Assembly: GCF_900499075.1 (NCBI RefSeq)
Contig: NZ_UIHC01000005.1
Coordinates: forward strand, 62,001 to 126,000
DNA length: 64,000 nt
Direction: 5' to 3'
Source: Roseinatronobacter ekhonensis
GTDB taxonomy: Bacteria > Pseudomonadota > Alphaproteobacteria > Rhodobacterales > Rhodobacteraceae
Shown in pieces: positions 1-8,843 of this stretch. The notes under the pieces were generated by a model, which was given only the letters and a program-made list of their open reading frames with translations, did no database searches and was not told the origin of the DNA. The position numbers and the translations under genes are program-made. The stretch's first letter is position 1. Each line of letters opens with the position of its first letter.

Positions 1-1697
1 TCCAGCACGTTTTTCAGGTTGCCGAAGCGGGTCTTCAGGCTCATGACGCGGTATTCGCGCAAGCTGTCGATTGCGGGGTTCGTCACCTGGCTAAAGTTCT
101 GGCGGAAGAAATGCGACAGCGGGCGATAGACCTTGGACAGCACCGCAGAGGGTGTATCGTCGCCCATCGACGCAATCATTTCCTTGCCGTCCTCGGCCAT
201 CGGGGCCAGAACCTGCTCTATTTCTTCAATAGAATAACCAGCGGCCACCTGACGGCGGCGCAGGTCCGCCTTCTCCATCTGGCGGGATTCGGGTACATCG
301 TGCAGCTTTTCATTCAGCTCGACGATCTTTTCGTTCCAGTCGCCGAATGGCTGATGCGCTGCCAGTTTATCCTTCAACTCGACATCGTGATACAGTTTGC
401 CGTCGGTCATATCGACCGCGATCATCTGGCCCGGCCCAAGTGCGCCCTTTTCGCGCACGGACAGTTCATCGACCACGACCATGCCAATTTCCGACCCTGC
501 AATCAGCATGTTGTCGCCGGTCACGACATAGCGCATCGGGCGCAGGCCGTTGCGGTCCAGACCCGCGCAGACCCAGCGACCATCGGTCATGGCCAAGGCG
601 GCGGGGCCGTCCCACGGTTCCATCACCGAATTGCAGTAGGAATACATGTCGCGCCACGCTTCGGGCATCTCGACGGCGGTTTTGGACCACGCTTCGGGCA
701 CCAGCATGGTTTTCGCCATGGGCGCGTTGCGGCCCGCGCGGACCAGAACCTCGAACACCGAATCCAGCGCCGCCGAATCCGATGCGCCGGACGCGACGAT
801 GGGCTTGATATCTTCGGCCATCTCGCCAAAGGCACCCGATGCCATGCGGATCTCATGGCTTTTCAACCAGTTCAGGTTGCCTTTCAGCGTATTGATCTCG
901 CCGTTATGGGCCAGCATGCGGAAAGGCTGCGCCAGCCACCATTGCGGGAACGTATTGGTCGAATAGCGCTGATGATAAATCGCAAAGGCGCTTTCGAACC
1001 GCTCGTCTGCCAGATCGGGGTAGAATTCGGCGACCTGCTCGGCCAGCATCATCCCCTTGTAGATGATCGACCGGCAGGACAGCGAACACATGTAAAAACC
1101 GGTGATCCCGGCGGCGCTGATCGCTTTTTCAATCCGGCGGCGGATGACATACAGTTCGCGCTCGAACGTCTCTTCATCGGTGCCCTTGGTGTTACGGATC
1201 AGGATTTGTTCAATCTCTGGCCGCGTCGCATTCGCCTTCTCGCCCAGACAGGACACGCTGACGGGCACATGGCGCCAACCATAGATCGCGTAGCCCATCC
1301 GCAGCACTTCGGTTTCCACGATGGTCCGCGAACGTTCCTGCGCGTTAAAATCCGTGCGCGGCAAAAACACCTGCCCCACGGCCATAAGCTGGTCATGCGC
1401 GGGCTCATGGCCCGTGCGGCGGATCGCGTCGTAGAAAAACGACACGGGGATTTGCACATGGATGCCCGCGCCGTCGCCGGTTTTACCGTCGGCATCGACC
1501 GCACCGCGGTGCCAGATGGCTTTCAGCGCCTCGATCCCGTTTTCCACCACCTTGCGCGACGGCTTGCCGTCCAGCGATACCACAAGCCCCACGCCGCAGG
1601 ACGAATGCTCGTCCTCGTCGCGATACAGGCTGTGTTCGGACATGTAGGCACGGTTGGCTTCTTCGCGGGCGGCCCATGCGTCATCATACTTGGTCAT
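1..1697 (-). CDS. gltB: Glutamate synthase (NADPH) large subunit, N-terminal part (cut by window edge)
   Basis: Large subunit of the NADPH-dependent glutamate synthase, which makes two glutamates from glutamine and 2-oxoglutarate in the cytoplasm. The 565 codons present begin with ATG at 1695-1697. A short propeptide is followed by HSSCGVG, in which Cys34 would be the N-terminal nucleophile of the class II glutamine amidotransferase domain after propeptide removal. Downstream are RGAVDADGKTGDGAG and RYSTNTFPQWWLAQPFR, both typical of the GltB amidotransferase domain. The FMN and 3Fe-4S regions lie beyond base 1. It follows gltD on the same strand with a 29-base gap, so the two are likely cotranscribed. 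Identification is very secure; only the C-terminal two thirds is missing, because of the window border. Confidence 0.96.
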   Translation of the reverse strand, partial: MTKYDDAWAAREEANRAYMSEHSLYRDEDEHSSCGVGLVVSLDGKPSRKVVENGIEALKAIWHRGAVDADGKTGDGAGIHVQIPVSFFYDAIRRTGHEPAHDQLMAVGQVFLPRTDFNAQERSRTIVETEVLRMGYAIYGWRHVPVSVSCLGEKANATRPEIEQILIRNTKGTDEETFERELYVIRRRIEKAISAAGITGFYMCSLSCRSIIYKGMMLAEQVAEFYPDLADERFESAFAIYHQRYSTNTFPQWWLAQPFRMLAHNGEINTLKGNLNWLKSHEIRMASGAFGEMAEDIKPIVASGASDSAALDSVFEVLVRAGRNAPMAKTMLVPEAWSKTAVEMPEAWRDMYSYCNSVMEPWDGPAALAMTDGRWVCAGLDRNGLRPMRYVVTGDNMLIAGSEIGMVVVDELSVREKGALGPGQMIAVDMTDGKLYHDVELKDKLAAHQPFGDWNEKIVELNEKLHDVPESRQMEKADLRRRQVAAGYSIEEIEQVLAPMAEDGKEMIASMGDDTPSAVLSKVYRPLSHFFRQNFSQVTNPAIDSLREYRVMSLKTRFGNLKNVL

Positions 1698-1726
1698 GTC
1701 GTTTCCCTTTCAGGCAGGAAATTCGG

Positions 1727-3169
1727 TTATTCGGCAGCAACCTGTGCGGGTGCCGAAAGATAAGTCAGGATGGAGTCGGCAGCTTCGCGCCCGTCGCGGA
1801 TAGCCCAGACTACCAAGCTAGCGCCGCGCACGATGTCGCCCACGGCCCAGACGCCCGGCATTTCCGTTTCATGCGTGTTGAAGCGCGCCTTGATCGTGCC
1901 CCAGCGGGTGACGGCCAGTTCGGGCTGGTCGAACAGCGATGGCATGTCTTCCGGCTCGAACCCAAGCGCCATGATCGCCATGTCGGCGTCCTCGGTATAG
2001 TCGGCCCCGTCAATCACTTCGGGGGCGCGGCGACCGCTGGCATCGGGCTTGCCCAAGCGCATTTGCTGCACACGCACGCCCGACAGGTCGCCCGCGTCAT
2101 CGGTGATAAAGCCCAAGGGAGCGGTCAGCCAGACGAATTCGACACCCTCTTCCTCTGCGTTCTGTGTTTCGCGTCGAGAGCCGGGCATATTCTCGCGGTC
2201 GCGCCGATACAGGCATTTGACCGAGGTCGCGCCCTGCCGCACTGCCGTGCGCACGCAATCCATGGCTGTGTCGCCGCCGCCCACGACCACCACGCGCTTG
2301 CCCTTGGCATCCAGCGTGCCGTCGTCGAAATCCGGAACCTCGTCACCAAAGCTCTTGCGGTTGCTGGCAGTCAGAAATTGCAGCGCGGGCAACACGCCGG
2401 GCGCGTTGGCATTCGGTATGCTCAGATCCCGCGCCTTGTAGACGCCCGTTGCGATCAGCACCGCGTCATGTTTACCGCGAATGGCATCAAAGCTGATATC
2501 CTCGCCAACATTGCAGTTCAGAACGAATTCGACACCGCCTTTTTCAAGCTGTTCGATCCGGCGCATGACGACGGGTTTTTCCAGTTTGAAGCCGGGGATA
2601 CCATAGGTCATCAACCCGCCCGCGCGGTCATAGCGGTCATAGACAGTCACCTGCACACCGGCGCGGCGCAGCACATCGGCCGCGGCCAGCCCGCCGGGGC
2701 CGGCACCCAGAATGGCGACCGATTCGGTGCGCTCTGCCGTGGGCGCAATCGGCTGGACCCAGCCTTCGTCCCAAGCTTTGTCGGTGATGTATTTCTCGAC
2801 CGATCCGATGGTCACGGTGCCATGCCCCGCTTCCTCGATCACGCAATTACCTTCGCACAGGCGATCTTGCGGGCAGATACGGCCACAGATTTCGGGAAAG
2901 GTGTTGGTAGCTTGGCTGAGCTCATAGGCCTCTTGCAAACGCCCTTCGGCGGTCAGGCGCAGCCAATCGGGAATATTGTTGTGCAATGGACAATGCGACT
3001 GGCAATAGGGCACACCGCATTGGCTGCACCGGCCCGCTTGCTCCGCAGCTTTTTCGCTTGCGTATTCGCCATAAATCTCGCCGAAATCCTCGGTCCGCAG
3101 GTCTGGCGGCCGCTTTTCTGGCATTTCTTTGCCAACGGATACGAAACGCAGCATCGGTTGCTTGGCCAT
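1727..3169 (-). CDS. gltD: Glutamate synthase (NADPH) small subunit
   Basis: Small (beta) subunit of glutamate synthase, 480 aa, the usual length. It takes electrons from NADPH through FAD and passes them over 4Fe-4S clusters to GltB. Visible features are an N-terminal cysteine set (C48, C51, C56, C60) and a second one (CGRICPQDRLCEGNC), a first Rossmann motif AILGAGPGGLAAAD for FAD, and a second one VVVVGGGDTAMDC for NADPH. The start ATG at 3169 matches the conserved N-terminus MAKQPMLRFV. The gene is first in a gltD-gltB unit; the 202-base upstream region it shares with uppP carries a repeated palindrome that might be an operator. Confidence 0.97.
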   Translation of the reverse strand: MAKQPMLRFVSVGKEMPEKRPPDLRTEDFGEIYGEYASEKAAEQAGRCSQCGVPYCQSHCPLHNNIPDWLRLTAEGRLQEAYELSQATNTFPEICGRICPQDRLCEGNCVIEEAGHGTVTIGSVEKYITDKAWDEGWVQPIAPTAERTESVAILGAGPGGLAAADVLRRAGVQVTVYDRYDRAGGLMTYGIPGFKLEKPVVMRRIEQLEKGGVEFVLNCNVGEDISFDAIRGKHDAVLIATGVYKARDLSIPNANAPGVLPALQFLTASNRKSFGDEVPDFDDGTLDAKGKRVVVVGGGDTAMDCVRTAVRQGATSVKCLYRRDRENMPGSRRETQNAEEEGVEFVWLTAPLGFITDDAGDLSGVRVQQMRLGKPDASGRRAPEVIDGADYTEDADMAIMALGFEPEDMPSLFDQPELAVTRWGTIKARFNTHETEMPGVWAVGDIVRGASLVVWAIRDGREAADSILTYLSAPAQVAAE

Positions 3170-3371
3170 TTTCTGTCCTCCAAGGTTCGGAACGGCCTTT
3201 TACAAAGGCGCGACGCAAATGAAAAGTCAGCAAAGCTGCCATTTCTGAAGAAAATTTCTTCGCTTGCGCAGAAAGATTAGGAAATTTCTACGATTTTAGG
3301 TCAGCAAAGCTGCCTTTAATGTCTGCTTATTAAATCTTGGCACACTAATCCCCGCAGAGTATAGCGGCGCT
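3170..3371. promoter_or_regulatory. Divergent intergenic region between gltD and uppP with a repeated 15-mer
   Basis: This 202-base region separates two divergent genes and must hold both promoters. The 15-mer GTCAGCAAAGCTGCC occurs at 3226-3240 and again at 3300-3314, and its core CAGC-AAA-GCTG is an inverted repeat. Between the copies the DNA is AT-rich, with two related strings (AAAATTTCTTCG at 3251-3262 and GAAATTTCTACG at 3281-3292). Repeated short palindromes in a divergent promoter region suggest a protein-binding site, but I cannot name the regulator. Confidence 0.4.
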
Positions 3372-4175
3372 ATGACATTGCTATACCTTGCCATTCTGGC
3401 GCTTGTGCAGGGCGTGACAGAGTTTTTGCCGGTCTCGTCCTCTGGCCATCTTATCCTGTTGCCCAAGCTGATGGGCGCGCAGGATCAAGGATTGGCGCTG
3501 GATGTCGCGGTGCATGTGGGCACGCTTGTCGCGGTCTGCCTGTATTTTCGGACGGACGTGGCGCGCGCGGTGCGCGGTGCCGGACAACTTGCGCGCGGTC
3601 AGCTTGCCAGCCCGGAATCGTTTCTGGCGCTCTGCTTGATTGTCGCAACCATCCCGGTCATGGCCGCCGGCCTTGTGCTGAAGCTGACCGGCTGGATAGA
3701 TCTGATGCGCAGTATCGCTGTCATCGGTTGGGCCATGATCATCTTTGGCATTGTACTCTATGTCACCGACAAACGCGGCGCACAGACCCGCGCCGCGCCC
3801 GGCTGGACACTGCGCCATGCGGTCATTCTTGGCTTGTGGCAAGTGGTGGCACTTATTCCCGGCACATCGCGGTCGGGTATAGTCATCAGCGGCGCTCGGG
3901 CTTTGGGCTATGCGCGCCATGATGCTGCGAAACTGTCTATGCTGATGTCGATCCCCACAATTTTGGCCTCTGGCGCGCTGCTGTCGCTAGATGTGATCGG
4001 TCAGGCGGATTGGGCTTTGGCACGCGATGCCGCAATCGCCGCCGCGATCGCCTTTGTCGCAGCCCTTGCCGCGCTAGCGCTGATGATGCGGCTGCTGCGA
4101 TCCGTCAGCTTCACGCCCTATGTGATCTACCGCATGGTGCTTGGCGTGGTGCTTTTGGGCATTGCCTACGGGTGA
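3372..4175 (+). CDS. uppP: Undecaprenyl-diphosphate phosphatase
   Basis: Integral membrane enzyme (BacA/UppP family, 267 aa) that removes a phosphate from undecaprenyl diphosphate so the lipid carrier can be reused in peptidoglycan synthesis; it also gives low-level bacitracin resistance. The first conserved motif EFLPVSSSGHLILL is near residues 17-30 and the second PGTSRSG near 163-169; both form the active site in this family. Several hydrophobic segments fit the polytopic membrane fold. The next gene, mtgA, also acts in peptidoglycan synthesis, starts 42 bases downstream on the same strand and is probably coexpressed. Confidence 0.96.
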   Translation: MTLLYLAILALVQGVTEFLPVSSSGHLILLPKLMGAQDQGLALDVAVHVGTLVAVCLYFRTDVARAVRGAGQLARGQLASPESFLALCLIVATIPVMAAGLVLKLTGWIDLMRSIAVIGWAMIIFGIVLYVTDKRGAQTRAAPGWTLRHAVILGLWQVVALIPGTSRSGIVISGARALGYARHDAAKLSMLMSIPTILASGALLSLDVIGQADWALARDAAIAAAIAFVAALAALALMMRLLRSVSFTPYVIYRMVLGVVLLGIAYG

Positions 4176-4217
4176 TACCCTCTTGACCGGGCAGGCGCGG
4201 CCATGTGTTAAACCCCC

Positions 4218-4967
4218 ATGCCCCGCGCCAAACAGACACAAAAGAAACCTCCCTACCGCACCGGCGCGCCGCACCGTGCCTTTATGGGCGTAGCGAACGC
4301 TCTGCGCTGGCTGCGGCGCTGGGTGCTGCGGCTGGCTGCACTGGTCTTGGTGCTGCTGGTCGCCTGGGTGCTGCTGTACCGCTTTGTTGCGCCGCCCGGC
4401 GGTCTGTTCATGTGGCAGGAATACCGCCGTTTGGGAGAGATCAGCCGCAACTGGGTGCCGCTGGACCAGATCGCACCCGTGATGGCACGCTCTGTGGTGG
4501 CGGCCGAGGACGCGAACTTTTGCCGACACTGGGGGTTCGACATGTCGGCCATCCGCCAGGTGATCGAAGCGGGCGCGATGCGCGGGGCCTCTACCATCAG
4601 CCAGCAGACGGTGAAAAACGTGTTTTTGTGGCACGGTCGGGACTGGACACGTAAAGCGCTCGAATCGGGCATAACCCTGATCGTGGAAACCGCATGGCCC
4701 AAGACCCGCATTGTCGAGGTCTATCTGAACATGGCCGAATTCGACGAAGGTGTGTTCGGCGTGGACGCCGCCGCGCAGCACTATTTCAACGTGTCGGCAG
4801 CTGAACTGAACGCAGTGCAGGCGGCGCGCCTTGCCGCGCTGCTGCCATCGCCCAAGACACGCGATGCTGCCGACCCGTCCGCTTTCGTGCAACGGCGTGC
4901 CGCGCAGATTATGGACGGGGCGGCCACAATCGAACGTGACGGGCGCGCCGACTGTCTGGGTGGTTGA
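4218..4967 (+). CDS. mtgA: Monofunctional peptidoglycan glycosyltransferase
   Basis: Glycosyltransferase family 51 enzyme (249 aa) that polymerises lipid II into glycan strands, without a transpeptidase domain. A basic N-terminus is followed by one membrane segment at about residues 36-55 and then by the GT51 domain: SVVAAEDANFCRHWGFD holds the catalytic Glu97, and RGASTISQQTVKN is the second family motif. ETAWPKTRIVEVYLN and the GVFGVDAAAQHYF region complete the usual order. Length and domain order match MtgA. It follows uppP, linking lipid carrier recycling and glycan polymerisation. Confidence 0.95.
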   Translation: MPRAKQTQKKPPYRTGAPHRAFMGVANALRWLRRWVLRLAALVLVLLVAWVLLYRFVAPPGGLFMWQEYRRLGEISRNWVPLDQIAPVMARSVVAAEDANFCRHWGFDMSAIRQVIEAGAMRGASTISQQTVKNVFLWHGRDWTRKALESGITLIVETAWPKTRIVEVYLNMAEFDEGVFGVDAAAQHYFNVSAAELNAVQAARLAALLPSPKTRDAADPSAFVQRRAAQIMDGAATIERDGRADCLGG

Positions 4968-5031
4968 ACTTGGGACCAGCGCAAGGCAAGAGAGGGAAAC
5001 CGCCCCGTTTCACAAAGGCATCGCGCAGCCC

Positions 5032-5697
5032 ATGGCCCGTTTGTATCACGTCCCCCTGTCGCCCTTTTGCCGCAAGGTGCGGCTGACCCTTGGGGAAAAG
5101 CGCGTCGAGGTCGAGTTGATAGAGGAACGCTACTGGGATCCCAGCCAGGATTTCATGCGCCGCAACCCGGCGGGCAAGGTGCCGATCTTGCGCTACAACG
5201 GCACGCATATGTCCGAGAGCCAAGCCATTTGCGAGTATCTGGACGAATCGATCCCCACGCCGCCGCTGGTGCCCAAATCGCCCGAGGACCGCTATGAGAT
5301 GCGCCGCCTGTGCACATGGTTCGATGACAAGTTCCACACCGAAGTGACCGCAAACCTTGTTTATGAGCGGGTGAACAAGAAGATCAGCGGGCAAGGCTAT
5401 CCTGATTCGACACGCATCAAGACCGGGTCTACCCGTATCAAGTTTCATCTGGACTATATGGACTGGCTGCTGGGCAAACGCCGCTGGCTTGCGGGCAATG
5501 AAATGACGCTCGCGGATTTTACGGCTGCCGCGCATCTTTCCTGTCTGGACTACATAAACGATGTGGACTGGAAACGGTCGAGCACGGTGCATGAGTGGTA
5601 TGCCAAGATCAAATCGCGGCCTGCATTCCGCACGCTTCTGGCTGACCAGATTCCCGGCTTTCCGCCGCCCGCGCATTATGCCGATCTGGATTTCTGA
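5032..5697 (+). CDS. Glutathione S-transferase family protein
   Basis: A 221-aa protein with the two-domain glutathione transferase layout. The N-terminal thioredoxin-like part begins MARLYHVPLSPFCRKVRLTL, where SPFC occupies the usual catalytic Ser/Cys region, and NPAGKVPIL carries the cis-proline that binds glutathione; ESQAICEYLDE follows. The C-terminal half is helical. The open frame extends upstream into mtgA, but ATG at 5032 starts the conserved fold and is preferred. Substrate unknown; the C-terminal domain is too divergent to name a class. Confidence 0.9.
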   Translation: MARLYHVPLSPFCRKVRLTLGEKRVEVELIEERYWDPSQDFMRRNPAGKVPILRYNGTHMSESQAICEYLDESIPTPPLVPKSPEDRYEMRRLCTWFDDKFHTEVTANLVYERVNKKISGQGYPDSTRIKTGSTRIKFHLDYMDWLLGKRRWLAGNEMTLADFTAAAHLSCLDYINDVDWKRSSTVHEWYAKIKSRPAFRTLLADQIPGFPPPAHYADLDF

Positions 5698-5721
5698 GGC
5701 GTTTTGCGCCATGCCGGACAC

Positions 5722-6753
5722 ATGCCCGAAGACCTGAAATCAGAGTTGCTCAACCGCGCGCGGGAATTCGGCTTCACCGCCTGCGCTGTCACGCGCCCCG
5801 ACGCCATACCGCACGCACCCGAGCGACTGCGCGCTTTTGTCGAGGCCGGTCATCATGGCCAGATGGGCTGGATGGCAGAGCGGATGCACTGGCGCGGCGA
5901 TCCGACAGCGCTGTGGCCAGAGGCGCGTAGCGTGATCATGCTGGCCGAAGCCTACACGCCGGATCACAACCCGCTGGACCTGCTGGCGCTGCGGGACCGG
6001 GGCGTGGTTTCCGCCTATGCACAAGGGCGCGATTATCATGACGTGGTCAAGAAACGCCTGAAACGGCTGGGGCGCTGGCTGATCGAGACAGCGGGCGGCG
6101 AGATCAAGGTCTTTGTCGACACCGCCCCGGTCATGGAAAAGCCGCTGGCCGAGGCGGCGGGACTGGGCTGGCAGGGAAAACACACCAACCTTTTATCACG
6201 CGAGCTGGGCAACTGGTTCTTTCTGGGCGCAATCTTCACCACCCATGCGCTGCCCCCTGACGCGCCAGCCGAGGAGCGTTGTGGAAGCTGTCGGGCCTGT
6301 CTGGATGTCTGTCCGACCAATGCCTTTCCCGCGCCCTACCAACTGGACGCGCGGCGCTGCATTTCCTACCTGACGATCGAGCATCACGGCCCGGTTCCGG
6401 AAGAGCTGCGGTCAAAGATGGGCAACCGGATCTATGGCTGCGACGACTGCCTTGCGGTCTGCCCGTGGAACAAATTCGCCGCCGAGGCCCGCGAGGTGAA
6501 ATATGCCGCCCGCGACGGCATGATCGCGCCCGATCTGGCAGAACTGGCCGGGCTGGATGACGCGGCGTTTCGGGCGCGCTTTTCCGGCTCGCCCATCAAG
6601 CGGATCGGGCGGGGGCGCTTCGTGCGCAACGTGCTCTATGCCATCGGCAATTCCGGCACCCCCCGTCTACAGCCCGTGGCGCAAGGCTTGTGCGAGGATG
6701 CCGATCCGGTGGTCGCCGATGCCGCAAAATGGGCCGTCGCACAGCTTGGATAG
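5722..6753 (+). CDS. queG: Epoxyqueuosine reductase
   Basis: Cobalamin- and iron-sulfur-dependent enzyme of 343 aa that reduces epoxyqueuosine to queuosine in tRNA, the last step of that modification pathway. It shows two ferredoxin-type 4Fe-4S sites, [16 protein letters not shown] and [15 protein letters not shown], and the family signatures [21 protein letters not shown] and [16 protein letters not shown]-like tail ends the protein. The frame opens with TTG at 5704, but ATG at 5722 ([10 protein letters not shown]) gives the normal N-terminus. It starts 24 bases after the transferase gene. Confidence 0.95.
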   Translation: MPEDLKSELLNRAREFGFTACAVTRPDAIPHAPERLRAFVEAGHHGQMGWMAERMHWRGDPTALWPEARSVIMLAEAYTPDHNPLDLLALRDRGVVSAYAQGRDYHDVVKKRLKRLGRWLIETAGGEIKVFVDTAPVMEKPLAEAAGLGWQGKHTNLLSRELGNWFFLGAIFTTHALPPDAPAEERCGSCRACLDVCPTNAFPAPYQLDARRCISYLTIEHHGPVPEELRSKMGNRIYGCDDCLAVCPWNKFAAEAREVKYAARDGMIAPDLAELAGLDDAAFRARFSGSPIKRIGRGRFVRNVLYAIGNSGTPRLQPVAQGLCEDADPVVADAAKWAVAQLG

Positions 6754-6760
6754 GAACCAA

Positions 6761-6813
6761 AGGGGGCTGCCGCCCCCCGACCCCCGCGAGTATTTGCGGC
6801 AAGATGAAAGAAG
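6761..6813. repeat. Hairpin and conserved intergenic string between convergent queG and zapE
   Basis: The gap between the convergent queG and zapE genes holds a GC hairpin (GGGGGC, loop TGCC, GCCCCC, at 6762-6777), then CCCCCGCGAGTATTTGCGGC and AAGATGAAAG up to the zapE stop. From memory, similar strings (a G/C hairpin followed by CGAGTATTT and CAAGATGAA) recur between genes in Rhodobacteraceae genomes, so this may be a dispersed repeat or a bidirectional transcription end. No T-run follows the hairpin on the + strand. Confidence 0.45.
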
Positions 6814-7896
6814 TCAGGTTTGCCAGTCGGCGCTTTGCATTTCGCGCAAACGGCTCGCGGTGCGCTCGAACTCGAACGAACCGGCCCCCTCGGTATATAG
6901 CTTTTCAGGCTCTGCCGCGGCAGAGGCGATGAAGCGCACGCGGCCCTCGTAAAGCGCGTCGATCAGTGTCACGAAACGCTTGGCCTGATTGTAGTTCCCC
7001 GAAGACAGTTGCGGAATGTCGTCGAGGATCAGAACACGCAACGCCTCTGCGATGGCAAGGTAATCAGCGGCGCCCAAGGGCTGGCCGCACAGCTCCCAAA
7101 AAGACGCGCGGCCCACACCGTTATGCGCCTTGGCGACCACGACATCGCGGCCTTTGACGCGCAGGCGCAATTCCTGTCCCGGATCATGGCCGGTCAGATC
7201 ATCCCAAAGCTGCCCAAGGCTTTCGCGCGCCTGCGCGCCGGACGGGGTGAAATACACTTGCGCGCCCGCAAGACGGTGTTGGCGGTAGTCGGTTTCCGCC
7301 TCTAGGTGGTGCACTGTCATTTGCGCGTTGAGCATATCAATGAACGGCCGGAACAGCGCGCGGTTCAGCCCATCCTTGTACAGATCGTCGGGCGGGCGGT
7401 TCGAGGTGGTGACGATCGCCACTCCCGCCGCCATCAACCGCTCGAACAGGCGGCCAACGACCATGGCATCGGTGATGTCAGTGATCTGCATCTCGTCAAA
7501 CGCCAGCAGGCGGACCTGCGCGGCCACGGCATCGGCCACGGGCGCAAGCGCGTCTTCGGTGTTGGACTGGCGGGCCTTGTGCATGCCGGCATGTATCTCC
7601 TGCATGAAGGCGTGAAAATGCACACGGCGTTTGGGCACATCGCCCGCATGGTCCACGAACAGGTCCATAAGCATGGATTTGCCACTCCCCACGCCGCCCC
7701 ACAGATAGAGCCCCGGCGCAAACGCGGGCTTGGCACGCCCGAACAACCCACGCAGCCCCCCGGATTTCGGGGCAGATTGGGCCAAATACTCCAGTAAGGG
7801 CTGGAACAACGGCATTGCCGCGCGTTGGGCCGGGTCCGGGCGCAGCGTTCCAGTCTCGACCTTGCGGTCGTAAAGCGCGGTCAGGGCATTGCTCAT
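6814..7896 (-). CDS. zapE: Cell division protein ZapE (AFG1-like ATPase)
   Basis: A 360-aa P-loop ATPase of the AFG1/ZapE family, which associates with the Z-ring in Proteobacteria; mitochondrial homologues help degrade respiratory-chain subunits. Walker A is GGVGSGKS at residues 67-74, followed by HFHAFMQEIHAGMH, then LLAFDEMQITDITDAM, which contains Walker B, and TSNRPPDDLYKDGLNR, all characteristic of the family. The reading frame is open further upstream, but ATG at 7896 (MSNALTALYDR) starts the conserved protein. It converges with queG and diverges from sseA. Confidence 0.94.
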   Translation of the reverse strand: MSNALTALYDRKVETGTLRPDPAQRAAMPLFQPLLEYLAQSAPKSGGLRGLFGRAKPAFAPGLYLWGGVGSGKSMLMDLFVDHAGDVPKRRVHFHAFMQEIHAGMHKARQSNTEDALAPVADAVAAQVRLLAFDEMQITDITDAMVVGRLFERLMAAGVAIVTTSNRPPDDLYKDGLNRALFRPFIDMLNAQMTVHHLEAETDYRQHRLAGAQVYFTPSGAQARESLGQLWDDLTGHDPGQELRLRVKGRDVVVAKAHNGVGRASFWELCGQPLGAADYLAIAEALRVLILDDIPQLSSGNYNQAKRFVTLIDALYEGRVRFIASAAAEPEKLYTEGAGSFEFERTASRLREMQSADWQT

Positions 7897-7997
7897 ACCT
7901 GCCTGAATACGCCATGCGCGCATCCGCGAAAAGCCCTGCTTGCCAGTCTGCGCGGGCCTCGGTAGGTGTTGGAGGACAAATTGCTACGGGGGCTGAT

Positions 7998-8843
7998 ATG
8001 GACGATCCGAAAACGCTGGTTTCCACCGAATGGCTGGCCGCGCATTTGTCTGACCCCGATCTGCGCGTGCTGGATGCAAGCTGGTATATGCCTGCGTCGG
8101 GGCGAAATGCGCGGGCCGAATATGATGAAGCGCACATCCCCGGCGCGCGGTTTTTCGATATTGACGACATCAGCGACCACCGGTCCGAACTGCCGCATAT
8201 GGCACCGCCGGTCGAAAAATTCATGTCGCGGATGCGCAGCATGGGCGTGGGAGACGGGCACCAAGTGGTCGTCTATGACGGAATGGGGCTGTTTTCCGCA
8301 GCGCGCGTCTGGTGGTTGTTCAAGCTGATGGGCAAGACCGATGTCGCCGTACTGGATGGCGGCTTGCCCAAGTGGCAAGCCGAAGGGCGCGCTGTGGAAG
8401 ATATGCCGCCTGTGCTGCGTGAGCGGCACATGACGGTGCAGCGCCAGCCGCATCTTGTGAAAGACGTGAGCCAGGTTGCCGCCGCCATCAAATTGCGCGA
8501 CTGGCAGATCGTGGATGCCCGCAGCGCGTCGCGCTTTCGCGGCGACGAACCGGAACCCCGCGAGGGGTTGCGCGCGGGCCATATGCCCGGCGCGCTGAAC
8601 TTGCCGTTTGGCACATTGCTTCAGGCGGACGGAACATTGAAGCGCGACAAGGACTTGCGCGCGGCATTCGAAGACGCGGGCGTCGATCTGGACCGCCGGA
8701 TCATCACCACATGCGGCTCGGGCGTGACAGCGGCGGTGCTCTCCCTGGGGCTGGAAGTGCTAGGCCACCGCGACCACGCGCTCTATGACGGGTCATGGTC
8801 GGAATGGGGGCTGTTCCCGGATCTGAAGGTGGAACAGGGATGA
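7998..8843 (+). CDS. sseA: 3-mercaptopyruvate sulfurtransferase (tandem rhodanese)
   Basis: A 281-aa sulfurtransferase with two rhodanese domains. The N-terminal domain (about 1-150, with STEWLAAHL and DDPDLRVLDASW-like strands) is inactive, and the C-terminal one has the active-site loop CGSGVTAAV with the catalytic Cys near residue 237, which points to mercaptopyruvate rather than thiosulfate as donor. LYDGSWSEWG follows, as in SseA. ATG at 7998 is chosen because the open frame upstream does not resemble the family. Its TGA overlaps the ATG of the next acetyltransferase gene (ATGA at 8840-8843), so the two are translationally coupled. Confidence 0.93.
   Translation: MDDPKTLVSTEWLAAHLSDPDLRVLDASWYMPASGRNARAEYDEAHIPGARFFDIDDISDHRSELPHMAPPVEKFMSRMRSMGVGDGHQVVVYDGMGLFSAARVWWLFKLMGKTDVAVLDGGLPKWQAEGRAVEDMPPVLRERHMTVQRQPHLVKDVSQVAAAIKLRDWQIVDARSASRFRGDEPEPREGLRAGHMPGALNLPFGTLLQADGTLKRDKDLRAAFEDAGVDLDRRIITTCGSGVTAAVLSLGLEVLGHRDHALYDGSWSEWGLFPDLKVEQG

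Noticed and set aside
111-1763. 550-aa open frame on the + strand opposite gltB
   Set aside because: The minus strand encodes unmistakable GltB; this frame is a GC-driven shadow.
7770-7800. Apparent second copy of the CGAGTATTT-type intergenic string, inverted
   Set aside because: It lies inside zapE and encodes conserved residues (LLEYLAQSAP); the similarity is chance.
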